Source: Macrostomum hystrix
Lineage: Eukaryota; Platyhelminthes; Macrostomidae
Assembly: GCA_950097015.1 (NCBI GenBank)
Contig: CATNEN010000003.1
Coordinates: 11,623,501 to 11,687,500, forward strand
Length of the DNA stretch: 64,000 nt
Direction of reading: 5' to 3'
The position numbers were made by a program, and so were the translations under genes. The notes under the pieces are model-generated. The model did no database searches. It was not told the DNA's origin and saw only the letters and a program-made list of their open reading frames with translations. Position 1 is the stretch's first letter; each line of letters opens with the position of its first letter. Below, piece after piece: positions 11,301-21,237 of this stretch.

Positions 11301-14300
11301 ATTGCATCCCAATCTGTAATATTGCATCACAAGCTGTAATATTGCATCCCAAGCTGTAATATTGCATCTCAAACCTGTAATATTGCATCCCAAGCTGTAA
11401 TATTGCATCCCAAGGAATAACATTGAATCTCTAACCAAGGACCACTGGAATACGTCGTTCTAGTATAGTAGTCCTTGTCCCTAACCTGTAGTATTACATC
11501 CCAAACCTGTAATTTTTTCCTCCAAAATCAAATCCCACATTCATAAACTGAGACTTAGGATAAATTCTTAAACTGGAGCCCATTCCGCTGTATTGGCAAC
11601 TAAGCATGTTGAACAAGTTGAAAGATTATTAGCTCGTATTCAATTAAATAAAAACTGAAATTCTTTAAAAAATGTTTTTTCACGAGGTTTTTACAGATTT
11701 TTACAAGGGGATAGCAGAGCACCTTTTTCTTCACGGATTTTGTGACTGTGTCCAACTGGAGGTGGATCAACTCAAGGCTTATCAAGGCTCATCTATTAGC
11801 ATTAGTTTCCGTATTTCTTCGATTTCTTTCAAGCTGAATTTGTCAACATTCGATTCGACATTTTTCATTTTTCAATTCTGTAGCAAAAATATGTTAAGCT
11901 CTTGAGAACGAAACCGCTCGGAAATTAGACTTTTGTCTTCTTTGTTTAATAATCAAATTAATTAAATACATTAATAAAATAAGTTTCTTATATTTATCTT
12001 TAGCCTTACGATTTATTTATCAGTACATACAACATACCCTGCTAATGTTACGAGTAATAATGGTACGCTCGTATGAAGATCAACTTTTCAGGACACAAGC
12101 TTATATAGTTCATAGCAGCAACATATGTAATAATACCAAAAGAAGAGCTTTGGATCTGCTTTAAATAAGAACGGTTACCATTAAAATTTTAGGGTGAAAA
12201 ACTGAAGTGTATCTCCGTAGTGTATACATTTATTTTTAATCTACAATAACTGACTGACGCACAATCAGTTTGCAACATCGGTTCTCAGATTTCGAATCTA
12301 ATAGCTCAGAGCACGCTGGCTGCGAATTGATTTTCAAAATGTCTCTGAAAACGGATTGCTCAGGTCAGTTTTACAGGAAACAGGAGCTCCTACCTGTTCT
12401 GCTTCTCAGGCAAAGGCGCGGAGGATCCACGGCTCAGCAGGTCAACCACTCGGTCATGGCCGACTTTCGTGGCGATTCGCAGAGCAGCTTCCAGCAAGTC
12501 CGGGCGCTGAACGACTTTCATGAGTGACTCGACAACACGGAGGTGGCCGTTCTGTGATGCAATGTAGAGAGGTGAGGAACCATCGAATGCTTGAAGATTG
12601 ACGTCGGCTCGTGCTTTGATGAGTGAGTCGACCACCTCCTTATGGCCATTTTGTGATGCAATGTACAGAGGTGAGCAGCCATCGACTCCTTGAAGATTGA
12701 CGTCGGCTCGTGCATTGATGAGTGATTCGACCACCTCCTTATGGCCATTTTGTGATGCAATGTAGAGAGGTGAGGAGCCAGTTTTTCTTTGAAGATTGAC
12801 GTCGGCTCGTGCTTTGATGAGTGAGTCCACCACCTCCTTATGGCCATTTTGTGATGCAATGTAGAGAGGTGAGCAGCCCTCGAATGCTTGAAGATTGACG
12901 TCGGCTCGTGCTTTGATGAGTGAGTCCACCACCTCCTTATGGCCATTTTGTGATGCAATGTAGAGAGGTGAGGAGCCCTCGAATGCTTGAAGATTGACGT
13001 CGGCTCGTGCTTTGATGAGTGAGTCCACCACCTCCTTATGGCCATTGCAGGATGCAATGTAGAGAGGTGAGTAGCCAGTATTTGCTTGAAGATTGACGTC
13101 GGCTCGTGCTTTGATGAGTGATTCGACCACCTCCTTATGGCCATTTTGTGATGCAATGTAGAGAGGTGAGGAGCCAGCTTTTCTTTGAAGATTGACGTCG
13201 GCTCGTGCTTTGATGAGTGATTCGACCACCTCCTTATGGCCATTTTGTGATGCAATGTAGAGAGGTGAGGAGCCAGCTTTTCTTTGAAGATTGACGTCGG
13301 CTCGTGCTTTGATGAGTGATTCGACCACCTCCTTATGGCCATTTTGTGATGCAATGTAGAGAGGTGAGGAGCCATCGACTTCTTGAAGATTGACGTCGGC
13401 TCGTGCTTTGATGAGTGATTCGACCACCTCCTTATGGCCATTTTGTGATGCAATGTAGAGAGGTGAGCAGCCATCGACTTCTTGAAGATTGACGTCGGCT
13501 CGTGCATTGATGAGTGATTCGACCACCTCCTTATGGCCATTTTGTGATGCAATGTAGAGAGGTGAGGAGCCAGTTTTTCTTTGAAGATTGACGTCGGCTC
13601 GTGCATTGATGAGTGATTCGACCACCTCCTTATGGCCTTGCTGTGATGCAATGTAGAGAGGTGAGCAGCCAGTATTTCTTTGAAGATTGACGTCGGCTCG
13701 TGCATTGATGAGTGATTCGACCACCTCCTTATGGCCATTTTGTGATGCAATGTAGAGAGGTGAGGAGCCATCGACTTCTTGAAGATTGACGTCGGCTCGT
13801 GCATTGATGAGTGAGTCGACCACCTCCTTATGGCCTGCAAGTGATGCAATGAAGAGAGGTGAGCAGCCAGTATTTGTTTGAAGATTGACGTCGGCTCGTG
13901 CATTGATGAGTGAGTCGACCACCTCCTTATGGCCTGCAAGTGATGCAATGAAGAGAGGTGAGCAGCCAGTATTTGTTTGAAGATTGACGTCGGCTCGTGC
14001 TTTGATGAGTGATTTCACCAGTCGGAGGTGACCATATGCAGATGCAATCCACAATGCCGTCTCCCCTCTCCAGTTCTGCTTGTCTACATCCGCAATGGCT
14101 CGGATGAGTCTCACGAGAATTTCATGCCTTCCTAATCGGCAAGCGAGCATTGCTGGAGTATAAAATGAGCCTGCAAAGGCGATGAAGGCATCGAGGCTCC
14201 CGCCGCTGACAATGAAACGCTCAACGACCTCCACTCGGTCATCTCTGATGGCTGCCAGCAGCTCCTCGTCGGTGAGTTCTTCTGCGTCTTCTCGCTGCTG

Positions 14301-14366
14301 TGAGGAATGAACTGAGTTCATCAGGTACACCAGGACAGCCGTGAGTATTCTCAGCAAGGGAAACAT
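6757..14366 (-). CDS. Ankyrin-repeat / Mab-21 (cGAS-like) fusion protein, copy A
   Basis: Three exons are inferred: 14366-12394, 9995-9646 and 8306-6757. Splice phases agree (2 then 1), every intron has GT/AG borders, and the sum is 3,873 nt, exactly 1,290 codons plus stop. Residues 1-21 look like a signal peptide or anchor ([21 protein letters not shown]); residues about 30-658 are ankyrin repeats. The second exon starts the nucleotidyltransferase fold, with GSFSEAW at about 711 and D733-I-D735. The third exon is the Mab-21 C-terminal helical part, including [15 protein letters not shown]. Mab-21 relatives include cGAS-like innate immune sensors that make cyclic dinucleotides from bound ligand; whether this one is catalytic is unknown. 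The fusion itself is inferred from phase and order, not from a transcript. The exons could instead be two neighbouring genes, but a frame-preserving join argues for one. Confidence 0.8.
8307..9645 (-). other. Intron 2 of ankyrin-Mab-21 gene A
   Basis: Non-coding, AT-rich. Two related 40-bp segments containing TTCAGTCCATG and GGGGAGGTCACC lie about 600 bp apart (8544 and 9142), which may be remnants of a dispersed repeat. From about 8450 upward it is nearly identical to copy B, below that it is not. Confidence 0.6.
9646..9995 (-). CDS. Exon 2 of ankyrin-Mab-21 gene A (nucleotidyltransferase core)
   Basis: 350 nt, from the acceptor CCCTTCAG to the donor TTCG|GTGAGA. It encodes the start of the Mab-21/cGAS-like nucleotidyltransferase fold: a helix ([15 protein letters not shown]), the GS motif in [10 protein letters not shown], the acidic DSDIDV strand, then a Cys-containing loop (HPRDVCECD). 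The GS and D-x-D pattern matches the nucleotide- and metal-binding residues of the family. Start phase 2 from exon 1 and end phase 1 into exon 3 fit. Confidence 0.85.
9993..10184 (-). repeat. 52-bp tandem repeat carrying duplicated 3' splice sites
   Basis: About 3.7 copies of a 52-bp unit sit at the upstream edge of exon 2. Each unit carries CTCTCACCCTTCAG|AG, a good acceptor, and a strong pyrimidine-rich acceptor (TTTTCACTTTTGCAG) lies before the first unit. Because 52 is not a multiple of three, the acceptors differ in frame; only the one nearest the nucleotidyltransferase core (exon start 9995) continues exon 1 in frame without meeting a stop. Copy B has about 1.7 units. Confidence 0.8.
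10378..11416. repeat. 20-bp intronic minisatellite (TGTAATATTGCATCCCAATC)
   Basis: About 50 units of 20 bp, with occasional 21-bp units and variants (CATCCCAAGC, CATCACAAGC, CATCTCAAACC). It fills about 45% of intron 1 of the ankyrin-Mab-21 gene. The matching array in copy B is shorter (about 32 units), so copy number has changed since the duplication. Confidence 0.95.
11417..12393 (-). other. Remainder of intron 1, ankyrin-Mab-21 gene A
   Basis: AT-rich, no long reading frame on either strand and no recognisable RNA or mobile element. It is nearly base-identical to 53899-54876 in copy B. Confidence 0.6.
12394..14366 (-). CDS. Exon 1 of ankyrin-Mab-21 gene A (leader and ankyrin repeats)
   Basis: The start is the first ATG of the long frame, just downstream of a short 5' flank, and it opens with a hydrophobic stretch ending VHS-S like a cleavable signal. 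Two to three divergent ankyrin repeats precede 15 almost identical 33-residue modules with core [15 protein letters not shown], followed by one degenerate C-terminal repeat ([15 protein letters not shown]). The exon stops at AAC AG before a GTAGGA donor, phase 2. A later in-frame ATG at about 14318 would remove the signal-like segment. Confidence 0.9.
12492..13976 (-). repeat. 15 tandem 99-bp ankyrin modules
   Basis: Each 99-bp unit encodes one 33-residue ankyrin repeat. Most of the unit is invariant; variation concentrates in the three residues before the conserved G of the beta-hairpin (TNT, EVD, RNT, RKT, RKA, ANT, AFE, GVD, AFD), the residue after it (S, C or Y) and a few helix positions (D/E, N/K). 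The unit length is a multiple of three, which is why a second frame of the same strand also stays open. Confidence 0.95.
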
Positions 14367-14515
14367 TTTGCAGGTGTCTGTTTGTGAGTTGGGAAAGTGG
14401 CAAATGAGGTCGAGTAGGTCAGCTCAGCCTTTGGCTTGAGACTTTGCTTTTGCTGTCCGCTGCAGCCAACCAGAAGCGTTCTTTGCTGCTGGAGTCTCAT
14501 TGGCTGCTGAGCTGC
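14367..14515 (-). promoter_or_regulatory. 5' flank of ankyrin-Mab-21 gene A
   Basis: About 150 bases lie between the start codon and the polypurine tract. I see no clear TATA box or initiator. The placement means that any core promoter abuts, or is part of, the long purine/pyrimidine tract. Assignment as a promoter is by position only. Confidence 0.3.
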
Positions 14516-17013
14516 TCAGAGAAGAGAAGACGAGAAGAGAAGAGGAGAAGAGAAGATAAGAGAAAAGAAGAGAAGAGAAGAAGAGAAGAGAAGAGAAGAG
14601 GAGAGAAGAGGAGAAGAGGAGAGAAGAGAAGAGAAGAGAAGAGAAGAAGAGAAGAGAAGAGAAGAGAAGAGAAGAGAAGAGAAGAAGAGAAGAGGAGAGA
14701 AGAGGAGAAGAGAAGAGAAGAGGAGAAGAGGAGAGGAGAGAAGAGAAGAGAAGAGAAGAGAAGAAGAGAAGAGAAGAGAAGAGAAGAGAAAAGAAAAGAA
14801 GAGGAGAAGAGAAAAGGAGAGAAGAGGAGAAGAGAAGAGAAGAGAAGAGAAGAGGAGAAGAGAAGAGAAGAGAAGAAGAGAAGAGAAGAGGAGAAGAGAA
14901 GAGAAGAGGAGAAGAGAAGAGAAGAGAACAGAAGAGAAGAGAAGAGAAGAAGAGAAGAGAAGAGAAGAGAAAAGAAAAGAAGAGAAGAAGAGAAGAGAAG
15001 AGAAGAGGAGAAGAGGAGAGGAGAGAAGAGAAGAGAAGAGAAGAGAAGAAGAGAAGAGAAGAGAAGAGAAGAGAAGAGAAGAAGAGAAGAGAAGAGAAGA
15101 GAAAAGAAGAGAAGAGAAGAGAAAAGAAGAGAAGAGAAGAGAAGAGAAGAGAAGAGAAGAAGAGAAGAGGAGAGAAGAGAAGAAGAGAAGAGAAGAGAAG
15201 AGAAGAGAAGAGGAGAGGAGAAGAGAAGAGAAGAGGAGAAGAGGAGAAGAGAAGAGAAGAGAAGAGAAGAAGAGAAGAGAAGAGAAGAGAAGAGAAGAGA
15301 AGAAGAGAAGAGAAGAGGATAAGAGAAGAGAAGAGAAAAGAAGAGAAGAGAAGAAGAGAAGAGGAGAGAAGAGGAGAAGAGAAGAGAAGAGGAGAAGAGG
15401 AGAAGAGAAGAGAAGAGAAGAGAAGAGGAGAAGAGAAGAGAAGAGAAAAGAAGAGAAGAGAAGAAGAGAAGAGAAGAGAAGAGGAGAAGAGAAGAGGAGA
15501 AGAGAAGAGGAGAAGAGAAGAGAAGAGGAGAAGAGAATAGAAGAGAAAAGAAGAGAAGAGAAGAAGAGAAGAGGAGAAGAGAAGAGAAGAGAAGAGGAGA
15601 AGAGGAGAGGAGAGAAGAGAAGAGAAAAGAAAAGAAGAGGAGAAGAGAAAAGGAGAGAAGAGGAGAAGAGAAGAGAAGAGAAGAAGAGAAGAGAAGATAA
15701 GAGAAGAGAAGAGGAGAAGAGAAGAGAAGAGGAGAAGAGAAGAGAAGAGGAGAAGAGAGGAGAAGAGAAGAGAAGAGAAGAGAAGAGAAGAAGAGAAGAG
15801 AAGAGAAGAGAAGAGGAGAAGAGAAGAGAAGAGAAGGGAAGAGAAGAGAAGAAGAGAAGAGAAGAGAAGAGAAGAGAAGAGAAGAGAAGAGAAGAGAAGA
15901 GAAGAGGAGAAGAGAAGAGAAGAGAAGGGAAGAGAAGAGAAGAAGAGAAGAGAAGAGAAGAGAAGAGAAGAAGAGAAGAGAAGAGAAGAGAAGAGAAGAG
16001 AAGAGAAGAAGAGAAGAGGAGAGAAGAGGAGAAGAGAAGAGAAGAGGAGAAGAGGAGAGGAGAGAAGAGAAGAGAAGAGAAGAGAAGAAGAGAAGAGAAG
16101 AGAAGAGAAGAGAAAAGAAAAGAAGAGGAGAAGAGAAAAGGAGAGAAGAGGAGAAGAGAAGAGAAGAGAAGAGAAGAGGAGAAGAGAAGAGAAGAGAAGA
16201 AGAGAAGAGAAGAGGAGAAGAGAAGAGAAGAGGAGAAGAGAAGAGAAGAGAACAGAAGAGAAGAGAAGAGAAGAAGAGAAGAGAAGAGGAGAAGAGAAGA
16301 GAAGAGAAAAGAAGAGAAGAGAAGAAGAGAAGAGGAGAGAAGAGGAGAAGAGAAGAGAAGAGGAGAAGAGGAGAAGAGAAGAGAAGAGGAGAAGAGGAGA
16401 AGAGAAGAGAAGAGAAGAGAAGAAGAGAAGAGAAGAGGAGAAGAGAAGAGAAGAGAAGAAGAGAAGAGAAGAGAAGAGGAGAAGAGAAGAGGAGAAGAGA
16501 AGAGGAGAAGAGAAGAGAAGAGGAGAAGAGAATAGAAGAGAAAAGAAGAGAAGAGAAGAAGAGAAGAGAAGAGAAGAGAAGAGGAGAAGAGGAGAGGAGA
16601 GAAGAGAAGAGAAAAGAAAAGAAGAGGAGAAGAGAAAAGGAGAGAAGAGGAGAAGAGAAGAGAAGAGAAGAGAAGAGGAGAAGAGAAGAGAAGAGAAGAA
16701 GAGAAGAGAAGAGAAGAGAAGAGAAGAGGAGAAGAGAAGAGAAGAGGAGAAGAGAAGAGAAGAGGAGAAGAGAAGAGAAGAGAACAGAAGAGAAGAGAAG
16801 AGAAGAAGAGAAGAGAAGAGAAGAGAAGAGAAGAGAAGAGAAGAGAAGAGGATAAGAGAAGAGAAGAGAAGAGAAGAGAAGAAGAGAAGAGAAGAGAAGA
16901 GAAGAGAAGAGAAGAGAAGAGGAGAAGAGAAGAGAAGAAGAGACGAGACGAGAAGAGAAGAGGAGAAGAGGAGAAGAGGAGAAGAGAAGAAAGGAAAAGA
17001 AGAGGAGAAGAGG
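14516..17013. repeat. 2.5-kb polypurine (GAAGA/GAGGA) satellite
   Basis: Almost pure purine on the + strand, built from AAGAG-type pentamers with GAGGA and AAAAG variants, broken only by a handful of pyrimidines. Longer patterns of 100-600 bp recur inside it, showing block duplication. A purine-only strand cannot hold TAA, TAG or TGA, and neither can its complement, so the long Ser/Leu/Phe- or Arg/Glu/Lys-rich frames are not genes. Its counterpart in copy B is about 1.6 kb. Confidence 0.97.
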
Positions 17014-18465
17014 AGTGATTCTTCTGCGCAGCCGCCGCAGCAGCTCCAGATCTCCGCAGATCGCCGCAGCAACCAGCAGCTCCTGCTTATCCGCATCCTC
17101 CGTCTGAGCCACATCCCGTATCCAGTCCTGATCGCTCCCGTCTCCTGCTGCTGTCAGATAATTGCGAAGAGCCCGCAGCAGAGCGTCAAAGTTCAGGTAG
17201 AAGTAGTTGCCGTAGTTCTTCATCTGAGACAGAAAGCAGCCGGCAAAGACTTCGTGTTCAATCGGCAGCTTCGGTCGCTTGTAAAACTCGAAGCAAAATT
17301 TCCAGGCGGAGTCTCGGCTCCTCAGGTGCTGCCACACAAAGTCCGCAGTGGCCTCACTTGCCGACCTCTCAGCCCCCCAATCGATGCCTCTGCTCGCACT
17401 GAACGGCCCGCAGTCGCTCACAACTCTCCGGCTTCCGAGATTCTCCGGCTTCCACTGCTCAGCCGGTGTCTCCTCCAGCATTCGGAACGTGACGGTCTTT
17501 GCGTGATAGGACTTGAAGCCGACGTTTGAGATCTTCTTCTTCAGCAGCCACTTGAGTGTGACGAACAGCTGGCCTTGCACAGTGCTGAGACTCCGCAGCA
17601 GTCGCCTCTCCAGGAAGCTGCTGCTCACTCGGAGCTGCTGGCCTCCATTCCGGGAGGAGCTGCGTGCACCACGTGACAGGGCGATGAGGCAGAGGTGAGG
17701 TCTCGCCTGAGCGACTGCAGCACGGACTGGGGGATGTTGGAGTTGGAGACTCTTGGTGGCGGCGGGCGTCGACTCGGTCCACAGCCGGTCTCAGGGCCCA
17801 GCCTCTTTGAGTCCAGGCTGGGTTGGAGGCTGGAGAAATGGGAAATGCGAGAAACATTGCAAATGCCATCAGATTTCAATTAGAAACAAAACTAATTTTC
17901 AATTGTATTTCATGTCTGTTGTCTGATGTAAAGAAATAGAAATCAAACAAAATTTAGAAACTTTTGCCCTTTCTCAAAGAGGGACAAAGAGCAACTCGAA
18001 TGAATCGTCTGGGCTCCCCGAAGATGGGCAACCATTGCTAGTTAAATAACAGTTTATAGCTAATGTGCAGGATTCATGCAAAGTGGCACGAGCAACAACT
18101 CCTGTCAATGAGTGATTTAAGTGCAACAAAGAATATGATATTAGATTTTGGCGTATAAAAATCAATAAGTACAATGAATGAATATAGTATCATTATTCAC
18201 TGAGTTCACTGAGCGATGAGCACTAAGCCTCTGTTTGGTTCCCAGAGGAAGCGCGCCGAAAGAAAAATCACACTTTATTTGCGAAATTTCTTGCTCTGGC
18301 TCGGATTTTTAAATCTGGACTGAACATTTGCTTGTTTTCCTTGTTTGTTGTTTGCTTTAGAAAGCCAAAGAAGATGAGCAAGCCAAACATATGCTCAATT
18401 CTTGTCCCAGCCATTCCGACAGTCTCTGGCAGGAAATTCTCACCGAATCCGGAGCTCAGGATGTG
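17014..18465 (-). pseudogene. Truncated Mab-21-like copy A'
   Basis: Homology to the full gene begins in the last bases of exon 2 (GAGCTCCGGATTCG and its GTGAG donor), runs through intron 2 and into exon 3 (acceptor at about 17830), and stops at RRLRRRIT where the polypurine tract begins. Inside exon 3 about 525 bp are missing (KPENL joined to RVVSDC). The C-run at 17641 reads GGCCTCCA, one base shorter than in the intact copies, giving a frameshift. No ankyrin or nucleotidyltransferase part is present, so no functional product is expected. Confidence 0.85.
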
Positions 18466-19100
18466 TAAGGCGTAAAGTGCAGAGTATGTCACAATGTACC
18501 CGACACACAATGTATTCAGTAATTCAGTGGTTTGCAAAATGTACTAATACTTTAAACATTGCTACAATAAGCCGAACAATATATAAATGTCACAACTTTT
18601 TCCCAATTTTTTAATTAAGCCATAGCTGTGCCAGTGGGATCAAAAAAACGAAATATTCTATATTTCATACATTCATATTTTATGTTCATCTTCTCGGCTC
18701 TAGCGTAGTTTGATCAAATTTTCTAATCGTTTTTATTGGCCTAGCAGCAGCGTCCAAATTTAGCTTTTTTGCGTCTCTGTTTTGGACGAGGCAAAGTTAT
18801 TGCATTATCTAATTAGTCGCCAATTCGTGGCTTAGAATGTCAGGAGAACACGGATTTTATAAAAATAAGGTAACCACATTGCGATCTAATACAAATTATC
18901 AATACTGGTCCCGTTGAAAGTGACAGCCTTTTGTTGCTATATTTAGAAAATGGCGGGGAACCCCTTTTAAAACCACTCGAGCCACATTGCGCGTGAACTA
19001 ATGTAGCCAATGAAATTTTGACAAAATTTTAGCCAACTGACAATACTCGCCCTCGCCCTGTCCATCGACTAGACGCGTCGCGATTCGCCGTCGCCGCCTA
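18466..19100. other. AT-rich spacer
   Basis: No gene seen. The region upstream of the Mab-21 fragment is unrelated to the nucleotidyltransferase exon, marking the breakpoint of the partial duplication at 18465. Confidence 0.5.
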
Positions 19101-19202
19101 GGGCCGCGCCGCCGCAGCCGGCAGCTGCCACCGTCGCCGCTGTCGCCTTCGAAGACGCCGGCTACGACTACGCTGACGGCTACGGCTACGGCCAGACAGA
19201 CG

Positions 19203-20182
19203 GTGGCGTTTCTCAACCCGGCCGCGGCGGGCAAACCGCTGCCCATCAGCCGAGAGACCACCGCGCGCGAACTGGCCCGCCGTGCCTACATGCGGGGCCT
19301 GAATCCGTCTCACCATGGCGTTGCTATGGAAAATTATGAGGACGAAATGGCGTCAGCTGAGCTGGTTGCTAGGCATCCAGGTGTGCGGCCGGGGGTTGGA
19401 CGACCCACCAAGGGTGTCAAGGTGAGCCAATGGGGTCAATGGGATCAGTGGTGTTTGCAGAGCAGGGTTTTGGGGTGAGCATTTCTATATTTTGAGCTTG
19501 AATACGAATGATGTATAACTGTCAACAGCTGTTTTTCCGATAATGTATTATTACCAGGTCCCATGACATTGTCTCTAAAAATAGCATGTGCAATGATGAC
19601 TCATTTCTAAAAATTAACAGCTTTAACTGCGATTTCCCTGAACTATTACTTTCAGTAGTTCGTTGAGCATGCTGTATGATTTTAATACACTCTACAAACC
19701 CTGTACAGGTTTCATAAGGCCGTCAGCCGAGAAAAATATGACATGTGGATACGACTCAAAAAAATTCTACTTAACAACCGCTGATTGTGTCCTCAATGAG
19801 GCACGGAAAGGCTAAAATTTCACTATAGGGAATATATCGAGTTTCTTGCATTTAAACTATTTACCCTGGGCCCAGACTCGAACTTCAGACCTCTCGGCTT
19901 AGGAGTTCGAGGCTATGGCCAGTGAACTTGTGAAACATGTTGTGTGCGGTGAAAATATGCTTACTACTTCAATCCTTGAAGGTTGCTACTCTCGTCTTAT
20001 GAAGTTATCTTTGATTATCTACTTTGCTCTAATCAAATTCCTCATAAATTGCTTCCCAGGACCCCATATTTCATCCGGGACTGGTGAAGGACTCGCCGAC
20101 AGGCTATGAAAAAGTTGCTCTAGCTCTGAAAAGCAGAACTTTACGCTCATGTGACTGCAGTTTCCCTTCATTATTTTCGTAA
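19203..20182 (+). CDS. Unrecognised two-exon candidate gene in a GC-rich island
   Basis: Exon a ends at 19421 with GTCAAG|GTGAGC (phase 0); its start is uncertain, the open frame reaching 19203 or further upstream. Exon b begins at 20060 after GCTTCCCAG and stays open to TAA at 20182, or splices out at GTAAGT near 20179. The joined frame reads RETTARELARRAYMRG, then MENYEDEMASAELVARHPG, then (after the splice) KDPIFHPGLVKDSPTGYEK. I do not recognise the family; short proteins with such Pro/Tyr/Lys motifs occur among ciliary proteins, but that is only a guess. The region 19080-19400 is far richer in GC than its surroundings, which could also mark a promoter. In copy B the 3' end of exon a and its donor are deleted. 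Confidence 0.35.
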
Positions 20183-21094
20183 GTTTTTAGAAACCACGAC
20201 ACGCGAGCTCATTAACTCTTTTCAGTGGCAAAAGTAATATGAATTTTTATTTACCACCTCTAAACAGTATGAAATTTGTTTTCTAAGCTTTTTAATACAT
20301 ATTATCGTCATGAACATTCCACTATTTTATTTTACGTGCAGTGCTTTTGTTAAAAATGTCTAACTAAATTACGTAAATTTCAAGCGAAGGCACTAAATAT
20401 AATTAGGAGTTTGCTAATCGTCTGTCCTAGTAAAATTACTAAATTAAAAGGCTATAATTATCAATGAAAATCATGTAACTATATTTTTAGTGCATGCGCT
20501 TTAATGCTACTCATTAAAATTGTAGGTAGAGTGTTGCGCAAATATTCTACCTTGTTGACTTCAGTTTTTGGTGCTGTCAAGTATGGGACGTATATTACAT
20601 AATAGGTATTTAGTTTTTTTCTTGAAAATTGAATGGAAATATTTATAATTGTGATTATGATAAGAATATTGACGACAAGCAAGAAAAAGTGTCGAGAATG
20701 CTTTGTGCTCGAGCATTTTGTGTATTTCACAGAGAATTAAATGAAAGCGGCAAATATACGTATTAAAAACTACAGACATTTTCGCAAAAACCACAGTATC
20801 ATCTCTGTTTTGGTGACTCTAAATGTCATTTCCACGCGGTGATTGACCAGTGGGATCTGAAAAGGTAATAGCAGGGGTTAAATGAAAGCATCAAAAAAAG
20901 TAAATAACTCTCGCTTCTCGAAATTAAATGTTTCTGATGTATTAAAAACTAATTGCTTAACTATTCTGCCAGACGAATAGTTAGATGAGACACATGTATA
21001 GTTTAATCTTATAAAAGATCCAAAGACTACACGATTTGCAAGAAGCTGTTAACTAATACTCTTATTTGAAAAGTACTCTTCCTTGTTAACTTAC
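20183..21094. other. AT-rich non-coding stretch
   Basis: Candidate place for the missing last SLC1 exon, but I could not find one with a convincing acceptor and frame. Short reading frames here are AT-rich noise. Confidence 0.4.
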
Positions 21095-21237
21095 CTTCGT
21101 CGATTTCTTTCAACCCTTCAGATATGCCGCTGTTGGGAATCTCCGAGGGGCTCTCTTCTTCAAATTTGCAAATGTGCTGCAGAATCGCTGCACAAAATAC
21201 ATTGCCCATGACATTGACGACTGTGCCGAATCTATCT
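21095..21237 (-). CDS. SLC1 exon 7 (TM8 end, C-terminal tail)
   Basis: 143 nt between TTGCAG and GAAG|GTAAGT. Encodes DRFGTVVNVMGNVFCAAIL and an acidic tail. The family consensus DR(L/F)RT-xx-NVLGD has its Arg replaced by Gly and its last Asp by Asn. The exon ends in phase 1, so a further exon is expected, or the frame reads through the donor to a stop about 70 bases on. Confidence 0.85.

Noticed and set aside
10377-11438. Overlapping frames with [14 protein letters not shown]-type repeats (also 53253-53872)
   Set aside because: Translation of the 20-bp minisatellite; frames rotate and no start, splice or homology supports a protein.
12518-13948. 476-residue second frame over the ankyrin exon (also 55001-55936)
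   Set aside because: The 99-bp unit is a multiple of three, so an open shadow frame persists through the repeats; the real frame matches ankyrin repeats.
14424-17114. Long open frames encoding Ser/Leu/Phe-rich or Arg/Glu/Lys-rich proteins in the purine tracts (also 56409-58198)
   Set aside because: Neither a pure purine strand nor its complement can contain a stop codon, so openness carries no information; the repeat is pentamer-based and length-variable.
18998-19316. Minus-strand Arg/Ala-rich frames over the GC island
   Set aside because: Explained by high GC; the plus strand has a better donor/acceptor pair, though neither is proven.
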